NCBI GenBank assembly: GCA_028583405.1
Contig: CM053258.1
Span: 3,781,988-3,845,987, forward strand
DNA from: Pogonophryne albipinna
Taxonomy: Eukaryota > Chordata > Actinopteri > Perciformes > Artedidraconidae
DNA: 64,000 nt
Direction: 5' to 3'
This document shows, in pieces, positions 27,190 to 39,294 of this stretch. Numbering within the stretch: position 1 is the first letter of the stretch; each line of letters opens with the position of its first letter. Below the pieces are notes generated by a model that saw only the letters and a program-made list of their open reading frames with translations, searched no databases and was not told the DNA's origin. The position numbers were made by a program, and so were the translations under genes.

Positions 27190-29457
27190 TCTTCAGGCTT
27201 GGCGGGAGGTATCAAGTATTTTCAAGTCAAAAGACTGAACTCCAAGTAAAGTCTTTCAACCAATTTCCTTGTATGAAAACAAAAAATAAGCACGTTCACA
27301 TGCAGCCATTTAAAAGTGGAAGAAGAACAACACTTCCCTGTTTCTCTCAGATAAAACCTCTCTGTCCTTTTCTTTTTAAGCAGCGTGGTGAGTGAGTATG
27401 TGATGGATTCACTCTGCAATCCATCCTGCCACACAGTGTTCCCACCACTTTCCCGCCTCTCTAATTCCTTCCTCTGTGTCTCTCTAAGCGACGGATGGAT
27501 GGCAAACATCCCTGAACGACCCGCACACCTTTACTTCAACTCCACTGATCGTCAGCTCTCCGCTAACAAATGGATAGAAAGGAAGAAAGAAAGGGATAGT
27601 GCGACAACAGAGAAATTAGAGTGTGGTAGGCAGAGAGGTGGAAATGAGCCGGCAGTGGAGGAGCAGGAAAAAGCAGTAATTGAGTTGAAACTTGTATTCT
27701 GGGTACACGAGGACAGCATGAGATGTGCGGATGAGTGAGGAGGCTGCTGACACTTCATACGGCTGCAGAAAATGACATCCTTTCCACAGATAGACAGCCT
27801 AGCTTCACATTCTGATGTTTTCCCAGACAAAGAGATTGACAGTCACACAGCGGAGGAACAAACAGGTCTGGTGAAGAATGGGCAATTACTGTTTTTTTGG
27901 TTTTTAAGGGGAAATGATTCAAAATGCAAGATTAGATTTTTGAAACGAAGAAGCAAAGTCACAGAGAAAAGTCCATTTGAAGGAAGCATTCAAAAAGTTT
28001 ATGTTTTCCAACTTTTAACAATGTATTTTGAACTTTTCCCCGATTTAAAGGAAACACCAAATGGTTGCCTGGTGGTCATGGGGGATTGTGGGTGATCTTT
28101 AAGTTGATATGGAAACATTTATAGAAAACTGTGTCACACACATCCATTGAGCAACATTAGAAATCATCTAGACTCAAAACGCAAATCAAAGTCAAATATT
28201 GGCTCTATTTTAGCTCATGTATTGGTCTCTACCAACCCCTGAAAAAAAAGATATTGGGCTCTTCAGCTGCTAAATATGTTCACTAACCTGTCAGTCTGCT
28301 GTTATGTGCCAAGCTGGTAGAGGTTGAGAACTGATGGTTTCTAATAGCTTTTGCGTGCTGCAACTTAAAGCAACACAGTAACAAAACAATGAGCAGAATC
28401 TTTCGCTTTTCATTCAAAAAGTCATATTGTACTTCCAATGAGTGGATATCAGAGAGAAAACTAAAGAAAAATGTTGCTGAGAATTGGTTTCATTGGTTCT
28501 CTATTAACGATTTTTGCAAGGAGGCTGATAAACTCATTAAAAACGAAAACCTGAAAATGTTTGATTTAAAAAAATTAAAAAAACATTATTCAGGGAGCGT
28601 TACATTTCCTTCAAATAGTACTTTCTGTTGCAAAATTCATTAAAAAAATACCTACATTTAATTCCTAGAAGACACAGTTGGCTGATGATAATAGCATGAC
28701 AAGGTAAAACTTGTGAGAAGGTGCATCTTGAGTTGAGGACATTTTGCCAACTGATTTCCTCCCCCAGAAAGTTAAAGCTAGTGCTTGAAAGTGAGAAGTT
28801 GAAATGGCGTATATGAGTTTCACAAACTGCTGTTTTGGATTTATTGAATTAACACTGAAAAGTCTATTGAATCAATCCGACAAATGTTTAAGATCCCGGT
28901 TTGTGATTTTCACAGCGACTGCCTTCCCTTTGATACATTAACTTATTTTTCCCGTTAAGACTGACAGAGGTTCAGCGGGAATAAATGCCAAGGTCTTATC
29001 ACGCTAAATGCCAATCTATGTTTGGCTTTCACAGAACCATTAACCGTTAACCTCTATTCATCTGCTGATTGGCCGGCATGGTCCAAGTCAAACACGATCA
29101 ATAGAGCTTCCTTTTACCCTCCAACCAGCCTTGGCAGAAACCTTCGATGTATTGATGAGTTCATCCGCTGGCAGATCAGCAGGAAGCTCAATGGGCCCAA
29201 AGAAACTCTTAAAGATCCTGTAAGCAATCAGCTGGCCAAACACACACGATACAACTACCTTCATCTTTATACACAGTATATCACGGCTGTCATTTATAAA
29301 TCCTGATGACCATCTCTGCATTAAGCTGTGGCCAAAAAAAGGTTCTACAACTAAGTTCTGTAACCCAGTGCTGTTGGAAATCAGACTTCAAATGTCAGAT
29401 AAACCTGCATACAAAACCCAAAGTGTTTCACTAAAGTAACTCTGGGCTGAAATTGCT
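27190..29457. other. no gene recognised
   Basis: Noncoding. Open frames at 27385-27738, 27772-28095, 28389-28643 and 29022-29306 show no known domain. 29040-29300 is open on both strands with fairly balanced codons but has no identified homologue. Confidence 0.4.
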
Positions 29458-29461
29458 TTAA

Positions 29462-32379
29462 AGAGGCCCTATTATGCTTTTTGGAGATTTCCCTATCCTG
29501 TAGTGTGTTATATAAGTTTTAGTGCATGTAAATGGTCTGTAAACGCCTCCATTAGACTCCTTTGTTTACTTCCGAAACACAGTGACATCACTATGTCACA
29601 CTCGTAAGGGGCTAACCCTAAGGGGCGGGACATATCAAAGCATCAATACGCCCCTATGACATCCGTATTACACCCTTATTACACCAATATTACACCAATA
29701 TTACACTGTTTTTAGACCAATATTACAACTAAGTAACAGCTATTGTACGCCAATATTTCACCTTAATTACACAGTTATTTCAACCCATATTACACTGTTA
29801 TTATTCCCATAGTACACATTAATGCATCCGTATTACACCACCATTGTTACACCTGTATGGCACGCATTATACCCTCATGTTATGCTGTTATTACCTGCCT
29901 GAAAAGCTTCCATTGGACTCCTTTATTTACTTCAGTATCATAGTGACATCACTATGTAACACTCGCACTTCGATTGGCTAGCCCTCCAGCACATTGTAGG
30001 TAAAAGATTAAGGGGCGGGACAATCACAACAGAGCCGGCCAGCTAACCAATCAGAGCAGACTGGGCTCTGGTTTCAGACAGAGGGTGAAAAGAGGTGCTG
30101 CAGCACAGGCAGTATGAGAAAAATAAAGAGCTTTCTGAACATTAAAGCATGAAGACATGTCACAGGAGAGACACTACATACTGATATACACCTGAACATC
30201 AGCAGGAGAGGACTCTTTAAAGTAGAGACACTACATACTGATATACACCTGAACATCAGCAAGAGAGGACTCTTTAAAGTAGAGACACTACATACTTATA
30301 TACACCTGAACATCAGCAGGAGAGTACTCTTTAAAGTAGAGACACTACATACTGATATACACCTGAACATCAGCAGGAGAGGACTCTTTAAAGTAGAGAC
30401 ACTACATACACCTGAACATCAGCAGGAGAGGACTCTTTAAAGTAGAGACACTACATACTGATATACACCTGAACATCAGCAGGAGATGACTCTTTAAAGT
30501 AGAGACACTACACACTGATATACACCTGAACATCAGCAGGAGAGGACTCTTTAAAGTAGAGACATTACATACTGATATACACCTGAACATCAGCAGGAGA
30601 GGACTCTTTAAAGAAGAGACACTACATACTGATATACACCTGAACATCAGCAGGAGAGGACTCTTTAAAGTAGAGACACTACATACTGATATACACCTGA
30701 ACATCAGCAGGAGAGGACTCTTTAAAGTAGAGACACTACATACTGATATACACCTGAACATCAGCAGGAGAGGACTCTTTAAAGTAGAGACACTACATAC
30801 TGATATACACCTGAATATCAGCAGGAGAGGACTCTTTAAAGTAGAGACACTACATACTGATATATACCTGAACATCAGCAGGAGAGGACTCTTTAAAGTA
30901 GAGACACTACATACTGATATATACCTGAACATCAGCAGGAGAGGACTCTTTAAAGTAGAGACATTACATACTGATATACACCTGAACATCAGCAGGAGAG
31001 GACTCTTTAAAGTAGAGACACTACATACTGATATACACCTGAACATCAGCAGGAGAGGACTCTTTAAAGAAGAGACACTACATACTGATATACACCTGAA
31101 CATCAGCAGGAGAGGACTCTTTAAAGTAGAGACACTACATACTGATATACACCTGAACATCAGCAGGAGAGGACTCTTTAAAGTAGAGACACTACATACT
31201 GATATACACCTGAACATCAGCAGGAGAGGACTCTTTAAAGTAGAGACACTACATACTGATATACACCTGAACATCAGGAGGAGAGGACTCTTTAAAGTAG
31301 AGACACTACATACTGATATACACCTGAACATCAGCAGGAGAGGACTCTTTAAAGTAGAGACACTACATACTGATATACACCTGAACATCAGCAGGAGAGG
31401 ACTCTTTAAAGTAGAGACACTACATACTGATATACACCTGAACATCAGCAGGAGAGGACTCTTTAAAGTAGAGACACTACATACTGATATACACCTGAAC
31501 ATCAGCTGGAGAGGACTCTTTAAAGTAGAGACACTACATACTGATATACACCTGAACATCAGCAGGAGAGGACTCTTTAAAGTAGAGACACTACATACTG
31601 ATATACACCTGAAAATCAGCAGGAGAGGACTTTTCAAAGTAGAGACACTACATACTGATACACACCTGAACATCAGCAGGAGAGGACTCTTTAAAGTAGA
31701 GACACTACATACTGATATACACCTGAACATCAGCAGGAGAGGACTCTTTAAAGTAGAGACACTACATACTGATATACACCTGAACATCAGCAGGAGAGGA
31801 CTCTTTAAAGTAGAGACACTACATACTGATATACACCTGAACATCAGCAGGAGAGGACTCTTTAAAGTAGAGACACTACACACTGATATACACCTGAACA
31901 TCAGCAGGAGAGGACTCTTTAAAGTAGAGACACTACATACTGATATACACCTGAACATCAGCAGGAGAGGACTCTTTAAAGTAGAGACACTACATACTGA
32001 TATACACCTGAACATCAGGAGGAGAGGACTCTTTAAAGTAGAGACACTACATACTGATATACACCTGAACATCAGCAGGAGAGGACTCTTTAAAGAAGAG
32101 ACACTACATACTAATATACACCTGAACATCAGCAGGAGAGGACTCTTTAAAGTAGAGACACTACATACTGATATACACCTGAACATCAGGAGGAGAGGAC
32201 TCTTTCAAGTAGAGACACTACATACTGATATACACCTGAACATCAGGAGGAGAGGACTCTTTCAAGTAGAGACACTACAGTACATACTGATATACACCTG
32301 AACATCAGCAGGAGAGGACTCTTTAAAGTAGAGACACTACATACTGATATATACCTGAAACTGAGATAGTAGGGCCCCT
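29462..32379. mobile_element. TTAA-flanked MITE, copy B, expanded by a minisatellite
   Basis: TTAA on both sides (29458-29461, 32380-32383). The left end AGAGGCCCTATTATGC matches the reversed right end AGGGGCCCTACTATCTC in most positions. It contains TAGTGTGTTATATAAG, GTGCATGTAAATGGTCTG, GACATCACTATGTCACACTC (present twice in diverged form near 29580 and 29945), and a degenerate ATTACACCAAT tract at 29650-29900. Blocks of copy A follow in reverse, then the 57-bp array. No transposase. Confidence 0.8.
30165..32358. repeat. 57-bp minisatellite, about 38 copies
   Basis: The unit begins AGTAGAGACACTACATACTG, continues ATATACACCTGAACATCAGC and ends AGGAGAGGACTCTTTAA. Most copies differ by 0-3 bases. 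One copy near 30405 lacks about 8 bp and one near 32275 has a small insertion. Because 57 is 19 codons, a 594-residue minus-strand frame repeating a 19-residue MFRCISVCSVS-type unit stays open. I see no sign that it is a gene. Confidence 0.96.
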
Positions 32380-32383
32380 TTAA

Positions 32384-33267
32384 ATCACATAGCTCAAAGT
32401 AACACATTGTACTGGATTCAGGTAAGAAACTAAAAATGTATCTGAAAAAGAAAGAAAGAAAGAAACATATTGTGTAAATAGGAGATAATGCAGTACTTGA
32501 TATATTCACTACACAGATATCCCAATCAGAAACCCCTTAATACACCTTCCTTTAATAGGTTGTTTGGCCACACATCAAAGTGTTTAAACGTCCTGAATTT
32601 CTCTTTCTTCTTCTCTCTAAAACTGGCAGAGGCTTTTATTATTCCTCACGGTGCATGCTCTCCATCATGACTTGAATCAAAGATGCTCTGAAACAGCAGG
32701 AAAAGCTTTGCCACGGTTCAGTTTTGCTAGTTGGACATCGGGGGAAAGAAAGGAAGAGGAAGGGCGAGGAGAGATAAGGGAATAAAGGAGGAGAAGAAGA
32801 AGAATGAAAGAGATGAAGAGAAGAGGATTGGCAGTGAGGGAGATAAGCAAACATGTAAAGAGAACGTCTACTTTTGATGTGCTTTAATAGAGCATCTAAC
32901 AACAAGGCCGGGAAGCAAAATAACTGATGACACACACATTCACACACACACTGCACTTACTGGACTACACACACACACACAGCGTGGCCACCCACATGAC
33001 CACAGCTGACATTTTAATGAATACTGTCAGCCTCTTCTCTCCCGTCATACATATTGAATTGTGCAGCTGCCGAACCCTCCCAGATGTGACAGCAGCTGTG
33101 TTTCCATCTGAGGATCCTCATGCAGTCTGAGACGCATCCAATTAGAAGCAGCGCATTATAACTAATGCATTCAATGTCTTTGCTTATTATGAGACAATTA
33201 GTGATGGAGACACATTTGGGAAATGACGACAGAGTGGAAAAACATCAATAAACAAGTGCTTGCTCGC
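32384..33267. other. no gene recognised; purine-rich run and conserved-looking noncoding stretch
   Basis: 32740-32830 is almost all A/G on the plus strand. 32925-32985 has short CA runs. 33000-33240 is non-repetitive with several ATTA motifs. No coding evidence. Confidence 0.4.
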
Positions 33268-33670
33268 ATCATGGGAGAAGTATTCAGATCCTTCACCTAA
33301 GTTAGAAAATAACAACGGAAATACTTCTATAAGTAAAAGTATTTGAAGTATGAAAAGTAGTTATTATGCAGTAAAATATTACCTTGTCAGCTTTTGTACT
33401 TTAATGTATGGCGTTGTTGGATTAATATAAGCGTACTGCATTGATGTGCATGCACAACACTTCATCTTTGAGTCCATTAGACCAATAAAAGAAATGACAT
33501 TCAAAATTCTAATTTGTATCTTTAACTTGACAGCAAGGGTGTGAAATGTGTGATCTAAAAAGTAGAAAAAGCTGTCAAACAAATGTAGTAAAGTGAAAAC
33601 ATGCTCTGAGATTCAGTTGCATTAAATGGAAATACCCAAGTAAAGTACAAGTAACTCCCATGTATAATGA
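33268..33670. mobile_element. dispersed MITE of the AAGTATTCAGATCCTT...CAAGTAAAGTACAAGTA type
   Basis: GAGAAGTATTCAGATCCTTC is at the left and ACCCAAGTAAAGTACAAGTA at the right. Internally it is rich in TAAAAGTA and GTACTTTAATG. I recall this as a very common fish repeat. A related fragment lies at 44345-44530. Exact termini and TSD were not resolved. Confidence 0.55.
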
Positions 33671-34795
33671 AGTACAGTCCTCTTCAACACTGTCCAACAT
33701 ATCAACAGATAGAATGTAAGCTGCATTGAATTGCTTTGTTAAAAAGGCATTCATGACTTTATAGAAAACTTAGCCACATGTCAATGCTTAAAACCCTACG
33801 TGAGTAAAACGGCGTCTGTTTCAACACTTTCTCAAGGATTATAATTAGCATGAAAGGAGAGAAAAAGCTAAATTAGCATCAAGACCCTACAGAGAAAGAA
33901 GGAGGCGGTCGATGAGCAGAGAGGAAGAGAAGAAGTTGTTTATGGACAGACACCTCTCATCACATCTGACCATCTTCTACTCTCTTCTTGTTTGACCATC
34001 ATGAAACCGTGACAGCGATCTGAATTTAGCCGCTCTGTAAATTGAGCCCTCGGTATCCGACAGTCTTTGGAGAGACACTTCTTTATTGATGAAGCCGGCT
34101 GTTATCTACGTACATTAAAAAGAGCCTGAGTTCAATCCGCTCAGTGGGAGGTGAGATCTCTATCCATCGCCTTCATACACAGCTTAATTCAATTGGAGAG
34201 CAATTATCGACCGCCCGAGGCTTCGAGATCCTCGTCGGTTTGTGTTCCCATCAGGGAGGCTTGCTGTGAAGGACCCCCCCCCCCTTCTGTATTGATGTAC
34301 TGCTGAGTGTAAAACACCAGAGCAGACAGCTTCAAACAGACAGGAAGACTTTCTCCGACACAACCTCAGCATTCTAAGAGTGTGAAGCTGAGACGACAGG
34401 TGATGCTTGTGTCTCTCAGTGATGTGTTTAATGAGCAAGTAGAACAAAAGAATAGTTTAATTTAAGGAATATAGTACAATCAAGAACAACATAAACTACT
34501 TATACAGAGGTGGAATAATCTAAGAGGAAGGAAATCATTTAAATTCTGCATAAAAGGAAAAAAAAATCGAGAGCTTTGAGACATTTTTTTTTACGTCTTA
34601 GAAAAAAAAGTATTTTGAGAAATGTCAGAACTTCTTTTCTGACTTTTCTCTCAAAAAAATCACTTTCACGTGTGGCCCAATCATCTTCCCTGAAATCCCA
34701 CACGGTTTTCACTATAAAGGTTTTAGCATTTATTTATGATTTATGGCAACGCCCTAAAGTTATAAGTGGGTTGTTTATTATTAGCATTACTATTT
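33671..34795. other. no gene recognised
   Basis: Non-repetitive with AATTAG and TTAATTCAATT motifs, especially 34000-34230. A C-run is at 34275-34284. No coding evidence. Confidence 0.4.
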
Positions 34796-34967
34796 GGGGA
34801 TGGAGTGGCGCAGTGGGCTGTGCGTTGATCATCAGATCAAGGGTGGCGTTGGGGAACTCCAGTTCGAAACTCGCCGCCACTGCGTCTGGCCAGTACATGA
34901 CCGTTAGATGTATGATATGTGTGTAATGTGTACTTGTAAAGCGCCTTGATCACTTCGAGGTGTGAAG
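34796..34967 (+). repeat. tRNA-derived SINE, tandem unit 1
   Basis: The head GATGGAGTGGCGCAGTGGGC has a pol III A box (TGGCGCAGTGGG) and a B box (AGTTCGAAACTC). It ends in a LINE-like tail, GTACTTGTAAAGCGCCTTGA. Confidence 0.75.
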
Positions 34968-35170
34968 ATGGGCGGCGTGGCGCAGTGGGCTGTGCGTTGA
35001 TCATCAGCGTTGGGGGACATCAGTTCGAAACCCGCCGCTGAGTCTGTAAAGCCGTTGTGTCCTTGGGCAAGACACTTTACCTGAATTTGCTCCTGTATCG
35101 TCCACAGCACGACCGTTACATGTGTGTAATGTGTACTTGTAAAGCGCCTTGATCACTTCGAGGTGTGAAG
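34968..35170 (+). repeat. tRNA-derived SINE, tandem unit 2
   Basis: Same head (GGCGGCGTGGCGCAGTGGGC), B box (AGTTCGAAACCC) and tail as unit 1, and directly abuts both neighbours. It has the longest body, including CCTTGGGCAAGACACTTTAC. Confidence 0.78.
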
Positions 35171-35330
35171 ATGGGCGGAGTGGCGCAGTGGGCTGTGCGT
35201 TGATCATCAGGGTTGGGGAACATGTGTGTATGTGTGTAATGTGTGTATTTGTAAAGCGCTTTGAGCGTCTGGAAAAGCGCTATAATAAATGTAAGGAATT
35301 ATTATCAATATTATTATTAGGATTCAGAAA
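35171..35330 (+). repeat. tRNA-derived SINE, tandem unit 3, body deleted
   Basis: Same head, but the B-box region is missing. It carries the complete tail GTAAAGCGCTTTGAGCGTCT through AAAGCGCTATAATAAATGTA, then a (TTA)n-like end. Confidence 0.72.
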
Positions 35331-35494
35331 GGTTTTAAAAGCTTTATTGTTTAATGCACATGAGATTTTCTTCGGAAACAACTATGCTATAGCTAAACTA
35401 TATTAACATAAAGATAATACAATACAATAATGCCTGTGAATAAAAAAGAGATAATGGTGCAAGTAAGTTTCAGCAATAAAAAATATATATGTAT

Positions 35495-35750
35495 AAGATC
35501 CTTTTTTATTATCGATTAATCGGTCGATTTTTTTGCAAGATGAATCATCCAAAGTCTTTGCGTCGTGCTTTGTCGATCTACAACATACTGTGTATTCACT
35601 TAAATATGATGCAATACAAAGGAACAGAGGATATCTCATTTGAGAGGCTGAAATGTGCCTTTTCTTTCAAATGACTTTTTAATTGATTAGCAGTCGCTTC
35701 TTTTTCTGTCAATTGCCGTATTGATTGGTTGACCTATTGTTGCAGCTCTT
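35495..35750. mobile_element. hAT-like MITE remnant (ATTATCGATTAATCGG...TTGTTGCAGCTCT)
   Basis: TTATTATCGATTAATCGGTC is at the left and a GATTGGTTGACC then TATTGTTGCAGCTCT block at the right, resembling the common AGGGCTGCAAC fish MITE. The left terminus is lost. Confidence 0.5.
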
Positions 35751-36784
35751 CTGTCTATTGTGGTTTGCTCAAATTGTACTTTTCTAATCTGACTTCCTTT
35801 TTTTAAATTACAACTAAATAATCGACGGACACCAAATCAAACTGCTTTCAATCAGCTCCAAAAAACTCTCTCTCTCTATCTATACGGAACCGCAGTAGAC
35901 AAAAGGCGTTGCTATAGCAACACGTCATGTTTACGCTGCATTTTCTATGAGGTAAATATTACCCGCTGGCGGATATGGGTATAAATGGCTTTTTTTTTGG
36001 CAATTTTTTCAATCTGATTTCATATTGACAATTGTGAACAACAGAGGGTGCTATATAACACACTTTCAGGAAAAGTCACGGACTGGGAGACTTTAATATG
36101 TTATTGAAAAAAAGTTACATACAATCAAAAAACTGCTACGGGTAAAATGTACCCGTTGGCGGTTCTAGTGTTAATATAAAAAGTGTTTCAGGTTCATAGA
36201 AACATGTCACTCGACGACAAATGATAACAAGAGAACAAGGAAGGAGAACAAATAAATCTCTGCTGTGGAAAAAACTCAATGCCACCATCATAATAAGCTT
36301 TGTGTTATTGGATATCATGCCGGACGGAGACAGAGAAAGACTAATGTAGTGTTTGTTCAGTGAAGGAGGCTCTCAGCACTCATTAATGTGCTCTATTGAT
36401 TATCACTCTTTGTGTTTTGTCTGAGATAATTCGTCCTTTTCAAGCACCTTTTACATTAATACTTTTATATTCTACTGAAACCAAGTCCATTTATATTTCC
36501 TCACCATAAAAGCTGCTTCTAAGAGCTCATAAAGCCACTGGGGTTACCAGCCACATTCATTCAAACAGAGAACACTTTTATGTACTTCAACATCCTGTTT
36601 ATATACCGACAATTTGCAGTTATATAATCAGGCAGACATCAACAACAACAACAACCCTCTTGCTACACAACACCAACATATACAGATACATTGAAAATAA
36701 GAAATAAAATGCCCTGGAGTAAAGTGATTTGAGAGGCAAGCTGATGTTTCTGAAGAACACAGGATCATAAATTCAGCTTCCTGT
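35751..36784. other. mostly unassigned; possible piggyBac-like end at 36130-36174
   Basis: CGGGTAAAATGTACCCG is followed by TTGGCGGTTCTAGTG and TTAA, which looks like a piggyBac-type terminus. A related block (TTACCCGCTGGCGGATATGG) lies at 35955. A complete pair of ends was not established. Confidence 0.35.
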
Positions 36785-37425
36785 GTGTCAAAGAATACAT
36801 TTCAAAACACTGCTGCTGGTTTATAAAGCACTGAATGGTTTAGGCCCAAAATATATTTCTGACCTCCTGCTAAATTATGAACCATCCAGATCTCTCCGGT
36901 CTTCAGGGACTGGTCAGCTTTCTGTCCCCAGAGTCAGAACTAAACATGGAGAAGCAGCGTTCAGTTATTATGCTCCAAATATCTGGAACAAACTCCCAGA
37001 AACCTGCAGGTCCGCTGCAACTCTGACTACTTTTAAATCCAGGCTGAAGACTTTTCTTTTTGTCGCTGTTTTTAAATTGAAACTGAGCCGTTGTGTTTCG
37101 TTTTTGGTTAATGAACATTTGGGGCTAGTAACCCCAGGGAATCAGTGTCCTGGCTGCTTTTCTCTGTGTATGCTGCTCGGGACGTATGTGCCATACAAGC
37201 GTACACAGCTCATGTTTGGAGAAGCCTTAAAGAAAGGCATCAGTAAAATGGAACTTCTGTGTGAACTATTCATATCTTAAACTGCACTGTAACTTTTCTT
37301 TGAATGTTTATTTGCTTTTTAATTACTGTTTTTAAATGCCTTTTTCTGAATGTCTTTCATTTTTGTAAAGCACCTTGAATTGCCTTGTGTTGAAAGGTGC
37401 TATATAAATAAACTTGCCTTCCAGC
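36785..37425 (+). pseudogene. L2/CR1-like LINE, 3' end with ORF2 C-terminus
   Basis: The frame reads RIHFKTLLLVYKALNGLGPK, then YISDLLLNYEPSRSLRSS, VPRVRTKHGEAAFSYYAP, WNKLPETCRSAATLTTFKSR and LKTFLF. This is the usual C-terminus of fish L2/CR1-group reverse transcriptase proteins. The tail GTAAAGCACCTTGAATTGCC followed by TGCTATATAAATAAA closes the element. No RT motif, so the copy is 5' truncated. The 37085-37280 stretch may be an insertion that keeps the frame open. Confidence 0.8.
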
Positions 37426-38717
37426 TTTTATTGTTATATCAGTAAATCGCATATTGGAGACTTGTGACGCATGTGAGCTGCTACAGATAAAATATACTGG
37501 CTTGTGGAGGAAATAAAATAAACAGATCCACCAGTGACTACAAACCTTTCAGAAATACACTGCAGTCACAGAGAGGACAGATGTTTTACACATTGGGAAT
37601 AAAACCTTGAGTTACACTGCTGACTTTAATTTATAAGGTGTTTGAATCCAAATCACAGGAACAGCAGACGATCGGCCTCATAGCTAAAAAAAGAGGACCA
37701 AAATATATTTGGTAAAAACTTGAATGTGATATCTCCTCAAACTTTGTTGTTAATTATTGGCAGAAAGTGACTGCCGGGTTTCTCACAATGATATTTTAGC
37801 CATTTTTAGCGAGGGAGTTAGATATTGATCATCTGTTCTCATATTTCACTTACAGTTGGAGGGTTAGTATAAAAAAAAAAAACGGTAACATTAAACAATT
37901 TCTTAGGAAAACCTTGGATTGCCAGACGTCTCCAACACTTGGAATCTATCCAATGATGCTTTGACTTCACTGTTCATTCTCAAACAACCCGTATATGAAT
38001 GTGTGTCTTGTATCTTATCTTGAGTTGTGTTACAGTAAGTAAACATCAGGTTCTCCCAGAGGTGTCCTCTCATGAAAACATCACTTCACACCATTGTGTA
38101 CTTTAACTGCTGGCTTTCCAAGAACTGCAAAAACATAGAGACACCGGAACTGAACGACCCAGCTGAAGAGAGCAAAAGAGAACGATTGAATAACCTAAAT
38201 AAACAAAGTAAGAGACATAATGTCGACGATTCAATAAGTGAATGATGTGCCAACATAGAGAGGTTGTATTGGATGCCTTTCATGCAAGTAAGCTCCTGAA
38301 ATCATACTCTCCTGACTCCAGTCTTTTTTCTGGAGATGTCCAGAAATGATAAAATACACAACAATGTACATACATACACAGACTGAGTAAAATCCTAAGC
38401 CAAAACAACGACATTTCGTCACATTGCAGATGCTCCCTGCTAAAGTTCAGTTAGCAGGATTCACACTGGGTCTCCTCAGGGTTTCTGCAACTTCTAAACG
38501 TAAATATGCATCAGATGACTCTTGGGCTAAGATTTCCAGGAAAAAGCAGGAGAAGTTGAGAATGTTGTTCCCATTTACTCCCCACGCCATGGTGTTTTGT
38601 CTTTGAGCTGTCAGCTCTCGCTAAAAATTACAAAAGGTGAAATCCTCTTCTCGGCTCGGATCTCTTTGCTCTGAGACCAACTGCTGAGCTGACAAAACTT
38701 TCCTTCACTTCAAGGCT

Positions 38718-38757
<40 letters not shown>

Positions 38758-39294
38758 TCTTCGTAGGAATTTGTCTCAGGAGCACAGCAACAGTGAAGCT
38801 CAACTCCCTAGACAATTGTGAAATATGAACGTGAAAGCATCCGACCTGTTTCATTCAAATCGAGAAGAGGCGGCTCGTCCACAACACATTCCAGCGGGAG
38901 AGTTTTCAGCCAACAAACAAAGATTTGTAATGATTAAGACATTAACATGCCCATCCCTAGACACGAGGAGCTGTAATGATGTGCGACAAACACTGCATTT
39001 GAAATAACCGACAGCAAAACGGAGGTGATAATGAGATAACTGTCACAGCGATAATATCTGATAACAAGCAGGTTGTCTGCAGACACCAAATGCACTGACA
39101 ATGTCAACAACAAAAAGGACTTCTGGAGTTAGGAGTAAGAACTTCCAAAACTAGCAGGAGAGTAGAAATGGCTATTTTGAGACACAAATAAATCCTCTAA
39201 ATGTATTGAACTTCAAAGCACTGCTGTCATTTCCAAAGACAATAAAAGCAAACCCAGCGAAAACAAGGGAAAGAGATCAAAAAGCGTGACTTAC
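37426..39294. other. no gene recognised (start of the next ext1 intron on the minus strand)
   Basis: AT-rich noncoding sequence with a short (CA)n at 38729-38757. Its upper end is the GTAAGT donor of the second ext1 exon. No later ext1 exon was recognised. Confidence 0.5.

Noticed and set aside
28389..28643. Lys-rich 84-codon frame
   Set aside because: AT-rich composition, no family motif and no splice context. Likely a chance frame.
30402..32186. 594-residue open frame repeating a 19-residue unit
   Set aside because: It is the minus-strand reading of a 57-bp minisatellite (3 x 19). It has no splice signals, unique domain or start context, and the frame is open only because the unit has no stop.
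34796..35100. Possible functional tRNA gene
   Set aside because: A and B boxes are present but the cloverleaf is incomplete and a LINE-like tail follows. It is a SINE head, repeated three times.
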